Positions 7,365 through 15,988 of a stretch of 22,881 bases of DNA are shown in pieces. The DNA is from DATGEO01 sp035310015 (lineage in GTDB: Bacteria > Chloroflexota > Dormibacteria > Dormibacterales > Dormibacteraceae). The stretch lies in assembly GCA_035310015.1 (NCBI GenBank), contig DATGEO010000037.1, positions 1 through 22,881 on the forward strand, written 5' to 3'. The position numbers were made by a program, and so were the translations under genes. Position 1 is the first letter of the stretch. Each line of letters starts with the position of its first letter. The notes under the pieces are model-generated. The model was given only the letters and a program-made list of their open reading frames with translations. It searched no databases and was not told the origin of the DNA.

Positions 7365-9005
7365 ATGTTTCTTGCTTTCACTCAGGCCATCGACCCGGCC
7401 GGAAGCCTCCTGCTGACGACGCTGGTCGCGCTCGTGCCGGTCGCACTTCTCTTGGTGCTCCTGGCACTGTTTCGGGTCACGGCCTGGCTGGCGGTGATCA
7501 TCGGCTCGATCGTGACCCTGGCTCTGGGCATTTTTTTGTGGGGCGCACCTGCCGACGGAGCCTTCCGGGCTTACCTGCTGGGCAGCGCCACCGGCGTATG
7601 GAGCGTGGACTGGATCACGTTCTGGGGCGTCGTCATCTTCAACACGCTCGTGCTGACGGGATTGTTCGACAAGTTCAAGGAATGGCTGCTCGTCCAGGCC
7701 ACTGCTGACGTTCGCGTGCAGGCGATCCTGCTCGCCTGGGCGCTCGGCGCGCTGCTCGAAGGCCTGGTCGGATTCGGTTATCCGTGGGCCGTAGTGGCGC
7801 CGATGCTCATCGCGTTCGGCATCGTCGAGATCGACGCCATCCGCGTCGCGGCCATCGCCAACAACGCGCCCGTCTCGTATGGGGCATTAGGGGCTCCCAT
7901 CATCGGCCTGGCGGCGGTCACCGGCCTGAACCTCCTCGCTCTCTCCGCGTCGGTGGGCAAGGTCGTGGCGGTGCTCGCACTGCTGCCGCCGTGGGTGCTG
8001 ATCTACCTGGTCAGCGGCTGGCGAGGAATCCGCACCGGGTGGCCGCTGGCGGTGGTGGGCTCGCTCGCCTACATCGCCGGCCAGTTTCCGGTGTCGCAAT
8101 TCCTCGGCCCGTACCTTCCTGACGTCGTCGGCTCGCTGGTCTGCTTCATCGCGCTGCTCGTCCTGCTGCGCTTGTGGAAACCCTCGGAGACCCTGGGTTA
8201 CGGCGGAGTCGAGGTGCGGCGCGAGCGGAGCCTCACCCCAAGCGGCGCAGCGACTCCACAGGCCTCGCGACGCGACATGTGGCTAGGGTTGGCGCCGTTC
8301 ATCATCCTGATCGTCGTCGTCGCCCTGTGGACCGGTCCATGGTCCGGGCTGCCGAAATACACGGCGTTCAAAGAGACCGCGACCTTCATCTCGTCGATCA
8401 GCCACAAGAAGGGATCGGTCGCCTTCATGTGGGCGCCGGGAATCGCGGGCACCTCGATCATGGTGTCCTGGTTTCTGATCGTTATCTTCGCCACCATCGC
8501 GGTACGGCCGAAATGGGCGACGGTGATGCCGGGCGTGTTCGCCAAGACCTTCCGACAGATGTGGGGCGCCCTGCTCGTCGGCGTCTTCATATTCGGCCTG
8601 GCCAACGTCTTCAACTACTCGGGCATGGCCAATTCGATGGCCAAGGGCTTCTCCAGCATCGGCGCCTGGTACATCCTGATCGTCGCCGTCGTCGGGTGGA
8701 TCGGGGTCGCGCTATCCGGTTCCAACACCTCGACCAACGCCCTGTTCGGTGCCTTCCAGAAGACGGTTGGCCAGCTCCTCGGCTTTCCCGTGCTGCTGCT
8801 TCCCACCTTGAACTCGGTGGGCGCCGAGGTCGGCAAGCCGATCGCTCCGCAGACCACCAGCGTGGGGGTGTCCACCACCAGCTACGTTCGGAACGAGGGT
8901 GCGGTCATCCGCCACAACATGGGGTGGACGCTGGTGCTCCTGGGCTATCTGATCCTGGTCGGCCTGCTCTTCTACTTCGTCTTCCCCGGCTCGATGAAGG
9001 TCTAG
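7365..9005 (+). CDS. lctP: L-lactate/glycolate permease family protein (LctP)
   Basis: 546 aa with about 13 membrane helices. The family signature is plain: LEGLVGFGYPWAVVAPMLIAFG, ANNAPVSYGALGAPIIGL, a conserved SGSNTSTNALFGAFQ near the C-terminal third, and LNSVGAEVGKPIAPQTTSVG. LctP proteins import lactate or glycolate with protons across the cytoplasmic membrane. ATG 7365 is preferred over ATG 7359 because GGGGG ends six bases before 7365 but abuts 7359. A basic loop at residues 275-305 (RRERSLTPSGAATPQASRRD) separates two helix bundles. The gene next to it is an acyl-CoA ligase/acetyltransferase fusion, consistent with use of short organic acids and control by acetylation. Confidence 0.92.
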   Translation: MFLAFTQAIDPAGSLLLTTLVALVPVALLLVLLALFRVTAWLAVIIGSIVTLALGIFLWGAPADGAFRAYLLGSATGVWSVDWITFWGVVIFNTLVLTGLFDKFKEWLLVQATADVRVQAILLAWALGALLEGLVGFGYPWAVVAPMLIAFGIVEIDAIRVAAIANNAPVSYGALGAPIIGLAAVTGLNLLALSASVGKVVAVLALLPPWVLIYLVSGWRGIRTGWPLAVVGSLAYIAGQFPVSQFLGPYLPDVVGSLVCFIALLVLLRLWKPSETLGYGGVEVRRERSLTPSGAATPQASRRDMWLGLAPFIILIVVVALWTGPWSGLPKYTAFKETATFISSISHKKGSVAFMWAPGIAGTSIMVSWFLIVIFATIAVRPKWATVMPGVFAKTFRQMWGALLVGVFIFGLANVFNYSGMANSMAKGFSSIGAWYILIVAVVGWIGVALSGSNTSTNALFGAFQKTVGQLLGFPVLLLPTLNSVGAEVGKPIAPQTTSVGVSTTSYVRNEGAVIRHNMGWTLVLLGYLILVGLLFYFVFPGSMKV

Positions 9006-9011
9006 GGGCGT

Positions 9012-9017
9012 TAGCCT
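9012..9017 (+). promoter_or_regulatory. Possible -10 element (TAGCCT)
   Basis: TAGCCT lies just after the permease stop and 11 bases before TTG 9029. It matches TAnnnT and would give a leader of about 4-5 bases. No Shine-Dalgarno sequence is visible between it and the start, which fits an almost leaderless message. There is no obvious -35 box. Confidence 0.35.
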
Positions 9018-9028
9018 GCGCGCTGCAG

Positions 9029-11743
9029 TTGAGCAGCGCGCCGCCGGCCCCAGACGCGACCGTCGTCCTGAAGGACGGGTCGACGGTCGCCGTCGGACCG
9101 GTGCAGGCGGGCGACGAGCAGGCGCTGACCGCCTTCTACGCCGGGCTGTCGGCGCAGTCGCAGGCCTTCCGCTTCTTCGCGGCGCCGGACAACGTGTCGG
9201 ACATCGCGAAGCGCCTGGTCATCTCCAGCTATGAGTCGCAGTTCGGCCTCGTTGCGCGCACGGGCGGGGAGATCGTCGGCCACGCGGTGTACGTCGTCAC
9301 CGGCGGCCGGCGCGCGGAGATGGGTCTGGCCGTAGCCGACGCCTTCCAGGGCCGCGGGCTTGGTCTCTTGCTCTTCGCGCAGCTCGCCGACGCCGCGGCG
9401 CGCAGCGGCATCGAGGTGTTCGAGGCCGTGGTCAAGGCCGACAACCACCGCATGCTCGACCTGCTCAAGGACAGCGGCTTCCCGCTCACGCTGCGCTCCG
9501 AGCCCGGCGAGATCCACGCCGAGCTGCCGACCGAGCTGAGCGAAGAGGCGGAGATGCACTTCGAGCGCCGGCACGCCCGGGCGGCGCAGGCGGCCGTCGG
9601 CCGATTCCTCGCGCCGCGCTCGGTGGCCGTCGTCGGCACGTCGTTCGAGGCCGACACGCCGGAGGGCGTGGTGCTGCACAACCTGCTGGCCGGTGGGTTC
9701 ACCGGCGCGCTGCACCTGGTCAACGGCACGGGCGCCCCCGTCGACGGCCGCCCCGCTTACACGTCGGTGCGCGACATACCGGGCGAGGTCGACATGGCGG
9801 TCATCGTCACGCCGGCGAACATCGCGGTCGAGGTCGCGGGCGAATGCGCGGTGAAAGGAGTGCACGCGCTGGTCGTGATCTCGCCCGGGTTCGCCGAGTC
9901 CGGCGCCGCCGGCGCGGAGCTGCAGCGCCGGCTGCTCGACGTCTGCCGCCGCGCCGGGATGCGGTTGGTGGGGCCGAACTGCTCGGGCGTGCTCAACTCC
10001 TCGCCTGCGGTTCGCCTCAACGCGAGCGTGATCACCGGCCTGCCTGCCGCGGGCAAGATCGGATTTCTCTCCCAGAGCGGCAGCCTCGGCACGGCGATCA
10101 TCGAGCTGGCGCGCGCCCAGGGCACGGGTTTCTCGTCATTCGTCTCCGCCGGCAACAACGCCGACATCTCGGGCTCGGACCTCCTGCAGTACTGGGAGGG
10201 CGACCCGGCGACGAACCTGGTGATGCTCTATCTCGAGTCGTTCGGCGACCCGCGCCGGTTCTCGCGCATCGCGCGACGCGTCGCGCGGACCATGCCCATC
10301 CTCGCGGTGAAGGGCGGCCGCTCCGCCGCCGGCGCGCGCGCCGCATCGACGTCGCACTCGAGCTCGCTCGTACGGCCGTCGACGATTCGCGTCGCGACTT
10401 CGAGCGTGAGCGAGGACGCGCTCTTCCAGCAGGCGGGGATCATCCGCATCGCCACGATGGCCGAGCTGTTCGGCACCGCCCAGCTGCTGGGCGAGCAGCC
10501 GCTGCCCTCGGGCGACCGGGTCGGCATCATCACGAACGCGAGCGGGCCGGGCGTGCTGTGCGCCGACTCGTGCGAGTTTCGCGGCCTGCGAGTGCCGCCG
10601 CTGGCGGACGAGGAAAAGGCCGCGCTGGCCGGCATCGTCCCTTCGACGGCGGTGGTGCAGAACCCCGTCGTGCTGCTCGCGCAGGCGGGCGCCAACGAGT
10701 ACGCGCGCGCCATCACCGCACTCGCGTCGCTGAATGCGATCGACTCGGTGATCGTCATCTACACGCCGCAGGTCGGCACGCGCGCAGCGGAGATCGCGGA
10801 GGGCATCCACCGCGCGGCCGCCTCGCTGCCGCGCCCGGTTCCACTGCTCGCGGTCTTCATGTCCGCACCCGATGCCCTGGGCCTGCTGCACGGGGACCCG
10901 CCTCACGTGCCGACCTACCCCTTCCCCGAGGATGCGGCGCGTGCGCTCGGGCACGCTCATCGCTACGTCGCGTGGCGCAATGCGCCGTCCGAGCCGCCGC
11001 CCCAGCTCTCCGGCGTCGACGCGCATCGCGCGGCCGCGATCATCTCGGCGACGCTCGCGCAGGGCCCTGGCTGGCTGCAGCCGGCGGCGGTCGACGCGCT
11101 GCTCCAGTGCTACGGGCTCGCGCCCGCGGAGTCGATGCTCGTCTCTAGCCCGCGTGACGCGGGCGCCGCGGCCAAGAAGATGGGCGGAAAGGTGGTGCTG
11201 AAAGGCATGGTCGCGGGTCTCGTGCGCAAGTCCGACGCCGGCGCCGTGCGCGTCGACCTCGAGGGCGCCCACGAGGTGGAGGCCGCGGCCAAGGAGATCA
11301 CACAGCGGCTCGCCGCCGGCGGGCAGACGGTGCTGGCCTTCATGGTCCAGCGCATGGCGCCGCCGGGCGTCGAGATGCTCGTCGGCGTGGTGCAGGACCG
11401 CCACTTCGGGCCCGTCGTCGCCGTCGGCGCCACCGGCCGCGCGATGGAGCTGGTGAAGGACACGCAGGCGCGGCTCACTCCTCTCGGCCGGACCGACGCG
11501 GCGGGGATGATCCGCTCGCTGGTGACCTATCCGCTGCTCGACGGCTACCGCGGCGCGCCCGCGGTGGACGTGGGCGCGCTCGAGGACGTGCTGGTGCGCG
11601 TGGCGGCGCTGGCGGATGCGCATTCGGAGATCGCGGACATCGACCTCAACCCGGTGATCGTGCACCCGGGCGGCGCGGCCATCGTCGACGCGCGCATCCG
11701 GGTCGAGGCGCCCGCGCCCAGGCAGCTCTGGCAGGCGCGCTGA
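9029..11743 (+). CDS. GNAT acetyltransferase fused to ADP-forming acyl-CoA ligase (Pat-like)
   Basis: 904 aa from TTG 9029. Residues 10-165 are a GNAT domain with the acetyl-CoA loop QGRGLGLLL (107-115). Residues 188-650 carry the CoA-binding and ligase-CoA halves of an ADP-forming acetyl-CoA synthetase alpha unit: FLAPRSVAVVGTS, VGPNCSGVLN and FLSQSGSLG. His443 sits in TSHSSSL, where active enzymes of this class have their phosphorylated His. Residues 680-900 are the ATP-grasp beta unit (YGLAPAESM, VLKGMVAGLVRKSD, DIDLNPVIV). This GNAT-first order is the actinobacterial type of protein lysine acetyltransferase, which acetylates and inactivates acyl-CoA synthetases. In Salmonella Pat the ligase half is inactive; the retained His here leaves open that it still makes acetyl-CoA. 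Confidence 0.9.
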   Translation: MSSAPPAPDATVVLKDGSTVAVGPVQAGDEQALTAFYAGLSAQSQAFRFFAAPDNVSDIAKRLVISSYESQFGLVARTGGEIVGHAVYVVTGGRRAEMGLAVADAFQGRGLGLLLFAQLADAAARSGIEVFEAVVKADNHRMLDLLKDSGFPLTLRSEPGEIHAELPTELSEEAEMHFERRHARAAQAAVGRFLAPRSVAVVGTSFEADTPEGVVLHNLLAGGFTGALHLVNGTGAPVDGRPAYTSVRDIPGEVDMAVIVTPANIAVEVAGECAVKGVHALVVISPGFAESGAAGAELQRRLLDVCRRAGMRLVGPNCSGVLNSSPAVRLNASVITGLPAAGKIGFLSQSGSLGTAIIELARAQGTGFSSFVSAGNNADISGSDLLQYWEGDPATNLVMLYLESFGDPRRFSRIARRVARTMPILAVKGGRSAAGARAASTSHSSSLVRPSTIRVATSSVSEDALFQQAGIIRIATMAELFGTAQLLGEQPLPSGDRVGIITNASGPGVLCADSCEFRGLRVPPLADEEKAALAGIVPSTAVVQNPVVLLAQAGANEYARAITALASLNAIDSVIVIYTPQVGTRAAEIAEGIHRAAASLPRPVPLLAVFMSAPDALGLLHGDPPHVPTYPFPEDAARALGHAHRYVAWRNAPSEPPPQLSGVDAHRAAAIISATLAQGPGWLQPAAVDALLQCYGLAPAESMLVSSPRDAGAAAKKMGGKVVLKGMVAGLVRKSDAGAVRVDLEGAHEVEAAAKEITQRLAAGGQTVLAFMVQRMAPPGVEMLVGVVQDRHFGPVVAVGATGRAMELVKDTQARLTPLGRTDAAGMIRSLVTYPLLDGYRGAPAVDVGALEDVLVRVAALADAHSEIADIDLNPVIVHPGGAAIVDARIRVEAPAPRQLWQAR

Positions 11744-11758
11744 CCGACGCGGGTCAGC
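11739..11758. terminator. Stem-loop shared by two convergent genes
   Basis: GCTGACC (11739-11745) pairs perfectly with GGTCAGC (11752-11758) across a six-base loop, and both stop codons (plus 11741-11743, minus 11756-11754) lie in its arms. It may act as a bidirectional end signal, but no T-run follows on either side, so it is not a classical intrinsic terminator. Confidence 0.4.
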
Positions 11759-12980
11759 TGGGCGGGAGCAGGTCCAGAAGGTCGGTGTCGGGATCGCCCA
11801 GACGCCGCTCGTCGACCTCGACGCGGCTCTCGATGAGCTGCTGACCCACCTTGCCCCCATCCCCGTCGTTCATCGACAGCACTGCATCGATCCGCCCGGC
11901 GCGCAGGTAGAACACCGAGAACTGGCGACGGCCGGCGTCGCCGCGCCACACGGCGCGGTCCTCGCCCGAAGCGTGGCCGCGGTACTCCAGGCTCACGTCG
12001 TACTGGTCGGACCAGAAGTACGGGATCTTGGTGTACGGCGCTTCGTCGCCGGCGATCGCCGCCGCCAGACCGCGGCCCTGGCCCTTCGCGACCTCCCAGT
12101 GCTCGACCCGGATCGCGCGGCCGAACACGGGGTGCTGGTGCAGCGCGATGTCCCCGGCGACGAAGACGCCGTCCGCCGCGCGCAGGCCCTCGTCGGTGGG
12201 CACGCCCCCGCCTTCGACCGGCAGCTTCAGCGCCTTCGGCAGGTCGAGATTGGGATCGATGCCGACCGCGATGAGGACGACGTCCACCTGCTCGCGCGTG
12301 CCATCAGACAGTGTGACGCCCGAGACGCGTCCGCCGGAAAGGTGCCATTCCTTTATCTGTGTGCCGGTGCGCATGTCCGCGCCGTGCTCGCGGTGGATCG
12401 CGGCGTATACCTTGCCCACGTCCTCGCCGAGCGCGCGCGCCAGCGGCACCGGCGCCGCCTCGACGATCAGCACCTCCTTGCCGAGCGCGCGCGCCGACGC
12501 CGCGACCTCCGCCCCGATGAAGCCGGCACCGACCAGCAGCAGGCGCGAGCCCGCGTGCAGCGCCTCCTTGATCGCCTGGCTGTCGTGAAGCGTGCGGAGG
12601 GTGAACACGTTGTCCGAGTCCGGCACTCCGGCGAGGCGTCGGGGAGTGCCGCCGAGCGAGAGGACGAGCGTGTCGAAATCGATCGTCCTGCCGTCTTCCA
12701 ACGTGACCTTCCTTTCGTCGAGCGAGCCGCCGGTCACGCGGGTCGAAAGGTGGAGCTTGATGCCCTGGCGTTCGTATTCGTCCTCGCCGTGCAGGTACAC
12801 CTTCGGCAGCTCGACCTCGCCGCGCAGGAACTCCTTCGACAGGTAGGGCCGGTCGTACGGCCTGTCGTCGTCCGCGCTGACGATGACGACCTCCCCGTCG
12901 TAGCCCTTCTTGCGCAGCGCGAACGCGGCGGCGTCGCCTCCGCTGCCGCCACCGACGATGACCACGCGCCCCTTCGCCAT
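11754..12980 (-). CDS. FAD-dependent NAD(P)H:ferredoxin/rubredoxin reductase-like oxidoreductase
   Basis: 408 aa. FAD site GGGSGG at 10-15; flavin-reductase signature RPYDRPYLSKEFL (40-52); NAD site GAGFIG (151-156) with Glu174 at the end of the following strand, favouring NADH; second FAD motif VFVAGDIA (272-279); and the C-terminal reductase domain opening IPYFWSDQYDVSLEYRG. The order matches BphA4/rubredoxin-reductase-type enzymes that pass electrons from NAD(P)H to a ferredoxin or rubredoxin. ATG at 12980 was chosen because GGAGGT lies four bases before it; upstream in-frame ATG 12992 and TTG 12995 would place that site inside the gene. It lies 36 bases after ilvE on the same strand. Its electron acceptor is not encoded in the window. 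Confidence 0.9.
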   Translation of the reverse strand: MAKGRVVIVGGGSGGDAAAFALRKKGYDGEVVIVSADDDRPYDRPYLSKEFLRGEVELPKVYLHGEDEYERQGIKLHLSTRVTGGSLDERKVTLEDGRTIDFDTLVLSLGGTPRRLAGVPDSDNVFTLRTLHDSQAIKEALHAGSRLLLVGAGFIGAEVAASARALGKEVLIVEAAPVPLARALGEDVGKVYAAIHREHGADMRTGTQIKEWHLSGGRVSGVTLSDGTREQVDVVLIAVGIDPNLDLPKALKLPVEGGGVPTDEGLRAADGVFVAGDIALHQHPVFGRAIRVEHWEVAKGQGRGLAAAIAGDEAPYTKIPYFWSDQYDVSLEYRGHASGEDRAVWRGDAGRRQFSVFYLRAGRIDAVLSMNDGDGGKVGQQLIESRVEVDERRLGDPDTDLLDLLPPS

Positions 12981-13016
12981 GCCGACCTCCATCAACAGCG
13001 ATGACCGAGTGTCCCG

Positions 13017-14132
13017 CTAGCGGCTGAGCTTCACCTCGTGGCGCCAGCCGTGAGGGTCGTGCGCGGTGCCGCGCTGGATCTCGACCAGCGCCTCGCGCAG
13101 GCGCATCGAGACCGGCCCGGGCTTGCCGGCCCCGACCGTCCAGCCGCCGCCCTTGCCCTTGACCGCGCCGATCGGCGTGATGACGGCGGCGGTGCCGCAG
13201 GCGAAGGCCTCGGCCAGCGACCCGTCCGCGCATCCGCGCATCCACTCCTCGACGCTCACGCGCCGCTCTTCCACGCCGTAGCCGACGTCGCGGGCAAGCT
13301 CCAGCAGTGAGTCGCGCGTGATCCCGGGCAGCAGCGTGCCCGTGAGCGCGGGCGTCACCAGCCTCGCCTCGTCGCCGCTGCCGAACACGAAGCAGAGGTT
13401 CATGCCGCCCATCTCTTCGACCCACGCATGCTCGGCGGCGTCGAGCCACACGACGTTGTCGCACCCGTTGCGCACCGCCTCCTCCTGGGCGATGAGCGCG
13501 CCCGCGTAGTTGCCGCCGAACTTTGCCGCGCCGGTCCCGCCGGGCGCGGCCCGCGTGTAGTCCTCGGACAGCCAGACCGTCACCGGCTTGACGCCGCCCG
13601 GGAAGTAGGAGCCGGACGGCGATGCGATCAAAAGGAAGCTCACCTTGGTGCCGGCGTGCACGCCGAGGCCGACGTCGGTCGCGAACATGAACGGCCGCAG
13701 GTACAGGCTCTGCTCGGGCGCGCTCGGCGTCCACTCGTGGTCGTGCTGGATGAGCAGGTCGATCGCCTCGATGAATGTGTCCTCGGGAAGCTCGGGCAGG
13801 ACCAGCCTGCGCGCCGAGCGGCGGAACCGCGCGGCGTGGGCGTCGGGCCGGAACACGGCCACGCCGCCGTCAGCCTGGCGGAAGGCCTTCAGGCCTTCGA
13901 AGATGCCCTGCGCATAGTGGAGAAAGTTGGTCGCGGGATCGAGCTGGATCGGCCCGTAAGGCCGGAGGACCGCGTCGTGCCAGCCGCGCTCGGCGTCCCA
14001 GTCGATCGCGACCATGTGCTCGGTGAAGATATGGCCGAACCCAGGGTTCTCGAGCGCCCGCTTGCGCTCCTCGGCCGAGACCCGTGTCTTGGAGGGCGAG
14101 ACGGTGAAACGGATGCTGGCGGTGGTGCTCAC
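13017..14132 (-). CDS. ilvE: Branched-chain amino acid aminotransferase
   Basis: 371 aa, the usual length for the class IIb (eukaryote-like/actinobacterial) branched-chain aminotransferase. It exchanges amino groups between Leu, Ile or Val and 2-oxoglutarate using PLP. Motifs include LHYAQGIFEGLKAF (71-84), SLYLRPFMFATD (142-153), GAAKFGGNYAGAL with the PLP lysine at 204, WVEEMGGMNLCFV and GTAAVITPIG. Start GTG 14132 was chosen because it follows a TAATCT hexamer by five bases and the product then begins at the family's normal N-terminus. The gene ends with TAG. It is flanked on the same strand by an unrelated anchored protein upstream and a flavoprotein downstream, so this is not a complete biosynthetic operon. 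Confidence 0.95.
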   Translation of the reverse strand: MSTTASIRFTVSPSKTRVSAEERKRALENPGFGHIFTEHMVAIDWDAERGWHDAVLRPYGPIQLDPATNFLHYAQGIFEGLKAFRQADGGVAVFRPDAHAARFRRSARRLVLPELPEDTFIEAIDLLIQHDHEWTPSAPEQSLYLRPFMFATDVGLGVHAGTKVSFLLIASPSGSYFPGGVKPVTVWLSEDYTRAAPGGTGAAKFGGNYAGALIAQEEAVRNGCDNVVWLDAAEHAWVEEMGGMNLCFVFGSGDEARLVTPALTGTLLPGITRDSLLELARDVGYGVEERRVSVEEWMRGCADGSLAEAFACGTAAVITPIGAVKGKGGGWTVGAGKPGPVSMRLREALVEIQRGTAHDPHGWRHEVKLSR

Positions 14133-14137
14133 CCTTG

Positions 14138-14143
14138 AGATTA
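14138..14143 (-). promoter_or_regulatory. Leaderless -10 element of ilvE (TAATCT)
   Basis: On the minus strand TAATCT lies five bases (CAAGG) before the GTG start, so the transcript would begin at about the start codon. The hexamer overlaps the last codons and TAA stop of the upstream gene. This arrangement would let ilvE be transcribed separately from the anchored-protein gene. Confidence 0.5.
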
Positions 14144-14938
14144 TGAGTGCGTCAGGTCTCGGACCTCGAACCTGGTGACCATGACCGACGAGTCGCCGGC
14201 GTCCCGGCTGGACACGTCGAGCCCCGAGAGCCAGCCCAGGTCGCTGGCGCCGGCCGAGCGGTCGACCCGGTCGACCATCTTCTTGCCGTTCACGAACAGG
14301 GCCAGCCGCGTCGAAACCGAGTCGATCGAGACGCACATGCCCACGATGGTGATGGGGCTGGCGCCCGGCCCGGCGTGGGCGGTGCCCTTGTCGAGCACGA
14401 CGCCGCGCGAGCTCAGGGTGGCGACCCCGCCGTCGCGCTCCAGATACCACGTGCCTGGCGCCAGGACGACGAACTCGTAGCGAACCCGCGCGTCGCCGTC
14501 GCCGCGCCAGCACGTGACCCCGAACCCGGCGCCCGGCGGGGCGTTCGCCGTCTGGGTGGCGGTCACGGCCATGCTCAGCTGCGACAGAGCGTCCTGGAAG
14601 GGCGCTTCCGCGAAGTGATGAAGCGTGCCCTTGCCGGTCACGACGTACCCACCGAGCGCGTAGCCGAAGCTCGTGCCGGAGGGCAGGGTGGCCGCGTTCC
14701 AACCCGAGGTCGGGTCATGGAAGTCGTCGGCGAAGACCACGGCGCCCCGATCGGCTGACAGGCGGCTCGTCTCGGTGACGCGCCCGCCGGTTGCGGCTGC
14801 GGCGGCGTGCACGTGGCGCACGTACAGGAAGGCCGCGCCCGCGATGGCGCCGCCGGCCAGGAGGGCGGCCGACAGGACTCCCCCGACGATCGCGAACGTG
14901 GTGCGCCGGTGCGCCCCCATCGCGACTAACTCTGCCAT
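14141..14938 (-). CDS. Membrane-anchored exported protein with DDFxDPTSGW-type domain
   Basis: 265 aa. A short basic N-terminus (AHRRTT) and one membrane helix at about 14-40 anchor it with the rest outside. The segment FADDFHDPTSGWN (69-81) opens a beta-sandwich of the concanavalin/LamG-like sort, seen in many exported proteins of Chloroflexota and Actinomycetota. Later strands fit (YEFVVLAPGTWYLERDGG, RLALFVNGKKM, WLSGLDVSSRDAG). No catalytic residues are evident, so it may bind carbohydrate or another ligand. ATG 14938 was chosen because CGAGG lies a few bases upstream; ATG 14920 is possible but has no ribosome-binding site. It is divergent from the lipid-kinase-like gene, sharing a mirror-image start region. 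Confidence 0.8.
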   Translation of the reverse strand: MAELVAMGAHRRTTFAIVGGVLSAALLAGGAIAGAAFLYVRHVHAAAAATGGRVTETSRLSADRGAVVFADDFHDPTSGWNAATLPSGTSFGYALGGYVVTGKGTLHHFAEAPFQDALSQLSMAVTATQTANAPPGAGFGVTCWRGDGDARVRYEFVVLAPGTWYLERDGGVATLSSRGVVLDKGTAHAGPGASPITIVGMCVSIDSVSTRLALFVNGKKMVDRVDRSAGASDLGWLSGLDVSSRDAGDSSVMVTRFEVRDLTHS

Positions 14939-14941
14939 CGC

Positions 14942-15003
14942 CGAGCCTCGATTTTTGAGACGGGGATGAGACTGAAGGTGAGAGCCCTTTGGCGCGAGGC
15001 TCG
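14942..15003. repeat. 9-bp inverted repeat carrying both divergent ribosome-binding sites
   Basis: CGAGCCTCG at 14942-14950 and its reverse complement CGAGGCTCG at 14995-15003 face each other. On each strand the CGAGG part lies just before the start codon: before ATG 14938 on minus and before ATG 15008 on plus. The symmetry supports both start choices. It may be coincidence of function or a shared operator. Confidence 0.5.
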
Positions 15004-15007
15004 CGGC

Positions 15008-15988
15008 ATGGGACGGCGAACTCTGCTGATCGTCAACCGGACGGCCGGAACCGGCTGCGGGCCGGCGATGGCCGGACGCCTCGCGCGCGAGCTCACCCTG
15101 GCCTGCCCGCGGTGCGAGCCGGAGCTCGAGCTGGTCGACGACCATCCGAGCGCACGCCAGGTGGCGCGGCGCTTCTTCGCCGCCTCCGGCCGGCCGGCGG
15201 CGGTGATCGCGGGCGGCGGCGGAGGCACGCTGCGGGCCGCTGTCGAGGGCGTCTGCGATGCCGCGAACGGCACCCTGCCGGCCGGCGATGCGCTGGTCCT
15301 CGGCGCGCTGCGCATGGGTTCGGGCAACGTGGTCGCCCGCCGGCTCGGCGTGGCGCGGGACCCGATCGAGGGCATCCGCCGGCTCGCCGCTTCGCTGGAT
15401 GCGAACCGGACGGCGCCGTGCGCCGTGATCCGCTGCCGCTTCGGGACCGCTTCGGGCGAGGACGTCCGGCACGCGGTCACCATGTGCGGCCTGGGCCAGT
15501 TCGGCCGGACCTCAGGCGATCTCGCCCGCTGGCACGCGCGCCTGCCCGAGCCGCGCCGGGCCATCGCGTCAGTCGTCGGCATCGAGCGGCTGAACAACCT
15601 CGAGTACGCGGCGTCGGCCGCCGGCCGTCTGGTTGCCTCGACCATCGACCCGGGCACGGCGGAGGAGGTCCAGGTCACGCTCGGCGAACGGAGCGAGCGC
15701 TTTCGCCTGCTGGCCGGCGCGGTCATGAACTTTCCCATCGGCGCGATCCCGTTCGACCCACGGGTGACCATGGGCGAAGCCGCGGCCGGCGTGCTGCTGC
15801 TCCCGCGCGGCGGAAGGCTGCGCACGTGGCGGCTGAACGCCGGCGAAGGGCTGCGCGTCGAGTTCCTGGATCGCGAATCGGTCGAGTTCTTCCTGGACGA
15901 GGATCCGGAGCGCGCGCACCGCGAGCTGACGATCGACGTGCCGGGCACGCTCTCCTTGCTTCTGGGAACGCGCGAGGAGGCCGCATGA
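15008..15988 (+). CDS. Diacylglycerol-kinase-family protein with altered GGDGT motif
   Basis: 326 aa. It opens RRTLLIVNRTAGTGCG (3-18), the normal start of the DAGK/sphingosine/NAD-kinase fold, and keeps the later GSGN..AR (104-111). However, the nucleotide-binding GGDGT.N motif reads GGGGT.R at 70-76, so the Asp is Gly72 and the following Asn is Arg76. The C-terminal half keeps the beta-rich shape (LAGAVMNFPIGAIPF, VEFFLDED). ATG 15008 has GAGG eight bases before it; ATG 14966 is an alternative with a poor site. Family members phosphorylate diacylglycerol, sphingosine or similar lipids at the membrane. The loss of the Asp makes activity doubtful. It overlaps the next gene as ATGA, so the pair is co-translated. 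Confidence 0.8.
   Translation: MGRRTLLIVNRTAGTGCGPAMAGRLARELTLACPRCEPELELVDDHPSARQVARRFFAASGRPAAVIAGGGGGTLRAAVEGVCDAANGTLPAGDALVLGALRMGSGNVVARRLGVARDPIEGIRRLAASLDANRTAPCAVIRCRFGTASGEDVRHAVTMCGLGQFGRTSGDLARWHARLPEPRRAIASVVGIERLNNLEYAASAAGRLVASTIDPGTAEEVQVTLGERSERFRLLAGAVMNFPIGAIPFDPRVTMGEAAAGVLLLPRGGRLRTWRLNAGEGLRVEFLDRESVEFFLDEDPERAHRELTIDVPGTLSLLLGTREEAA

Noticed and set aside
8215..8270. Possible second inserted repeat in the permease loop (GAGCCTCACCCC...)
   Set aside because: It resembles the wording of the first cluster but contains no clear inverted repeats. A basic loop here is also normal for the family.
10136..11860. 574-codon minus-strand open frame opposite the GNAT/ligase gene
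   Set aside because: Its composition (His, Arg, Asp in short runs) is that of an antisense shadow; the plus frame has full domain matches.
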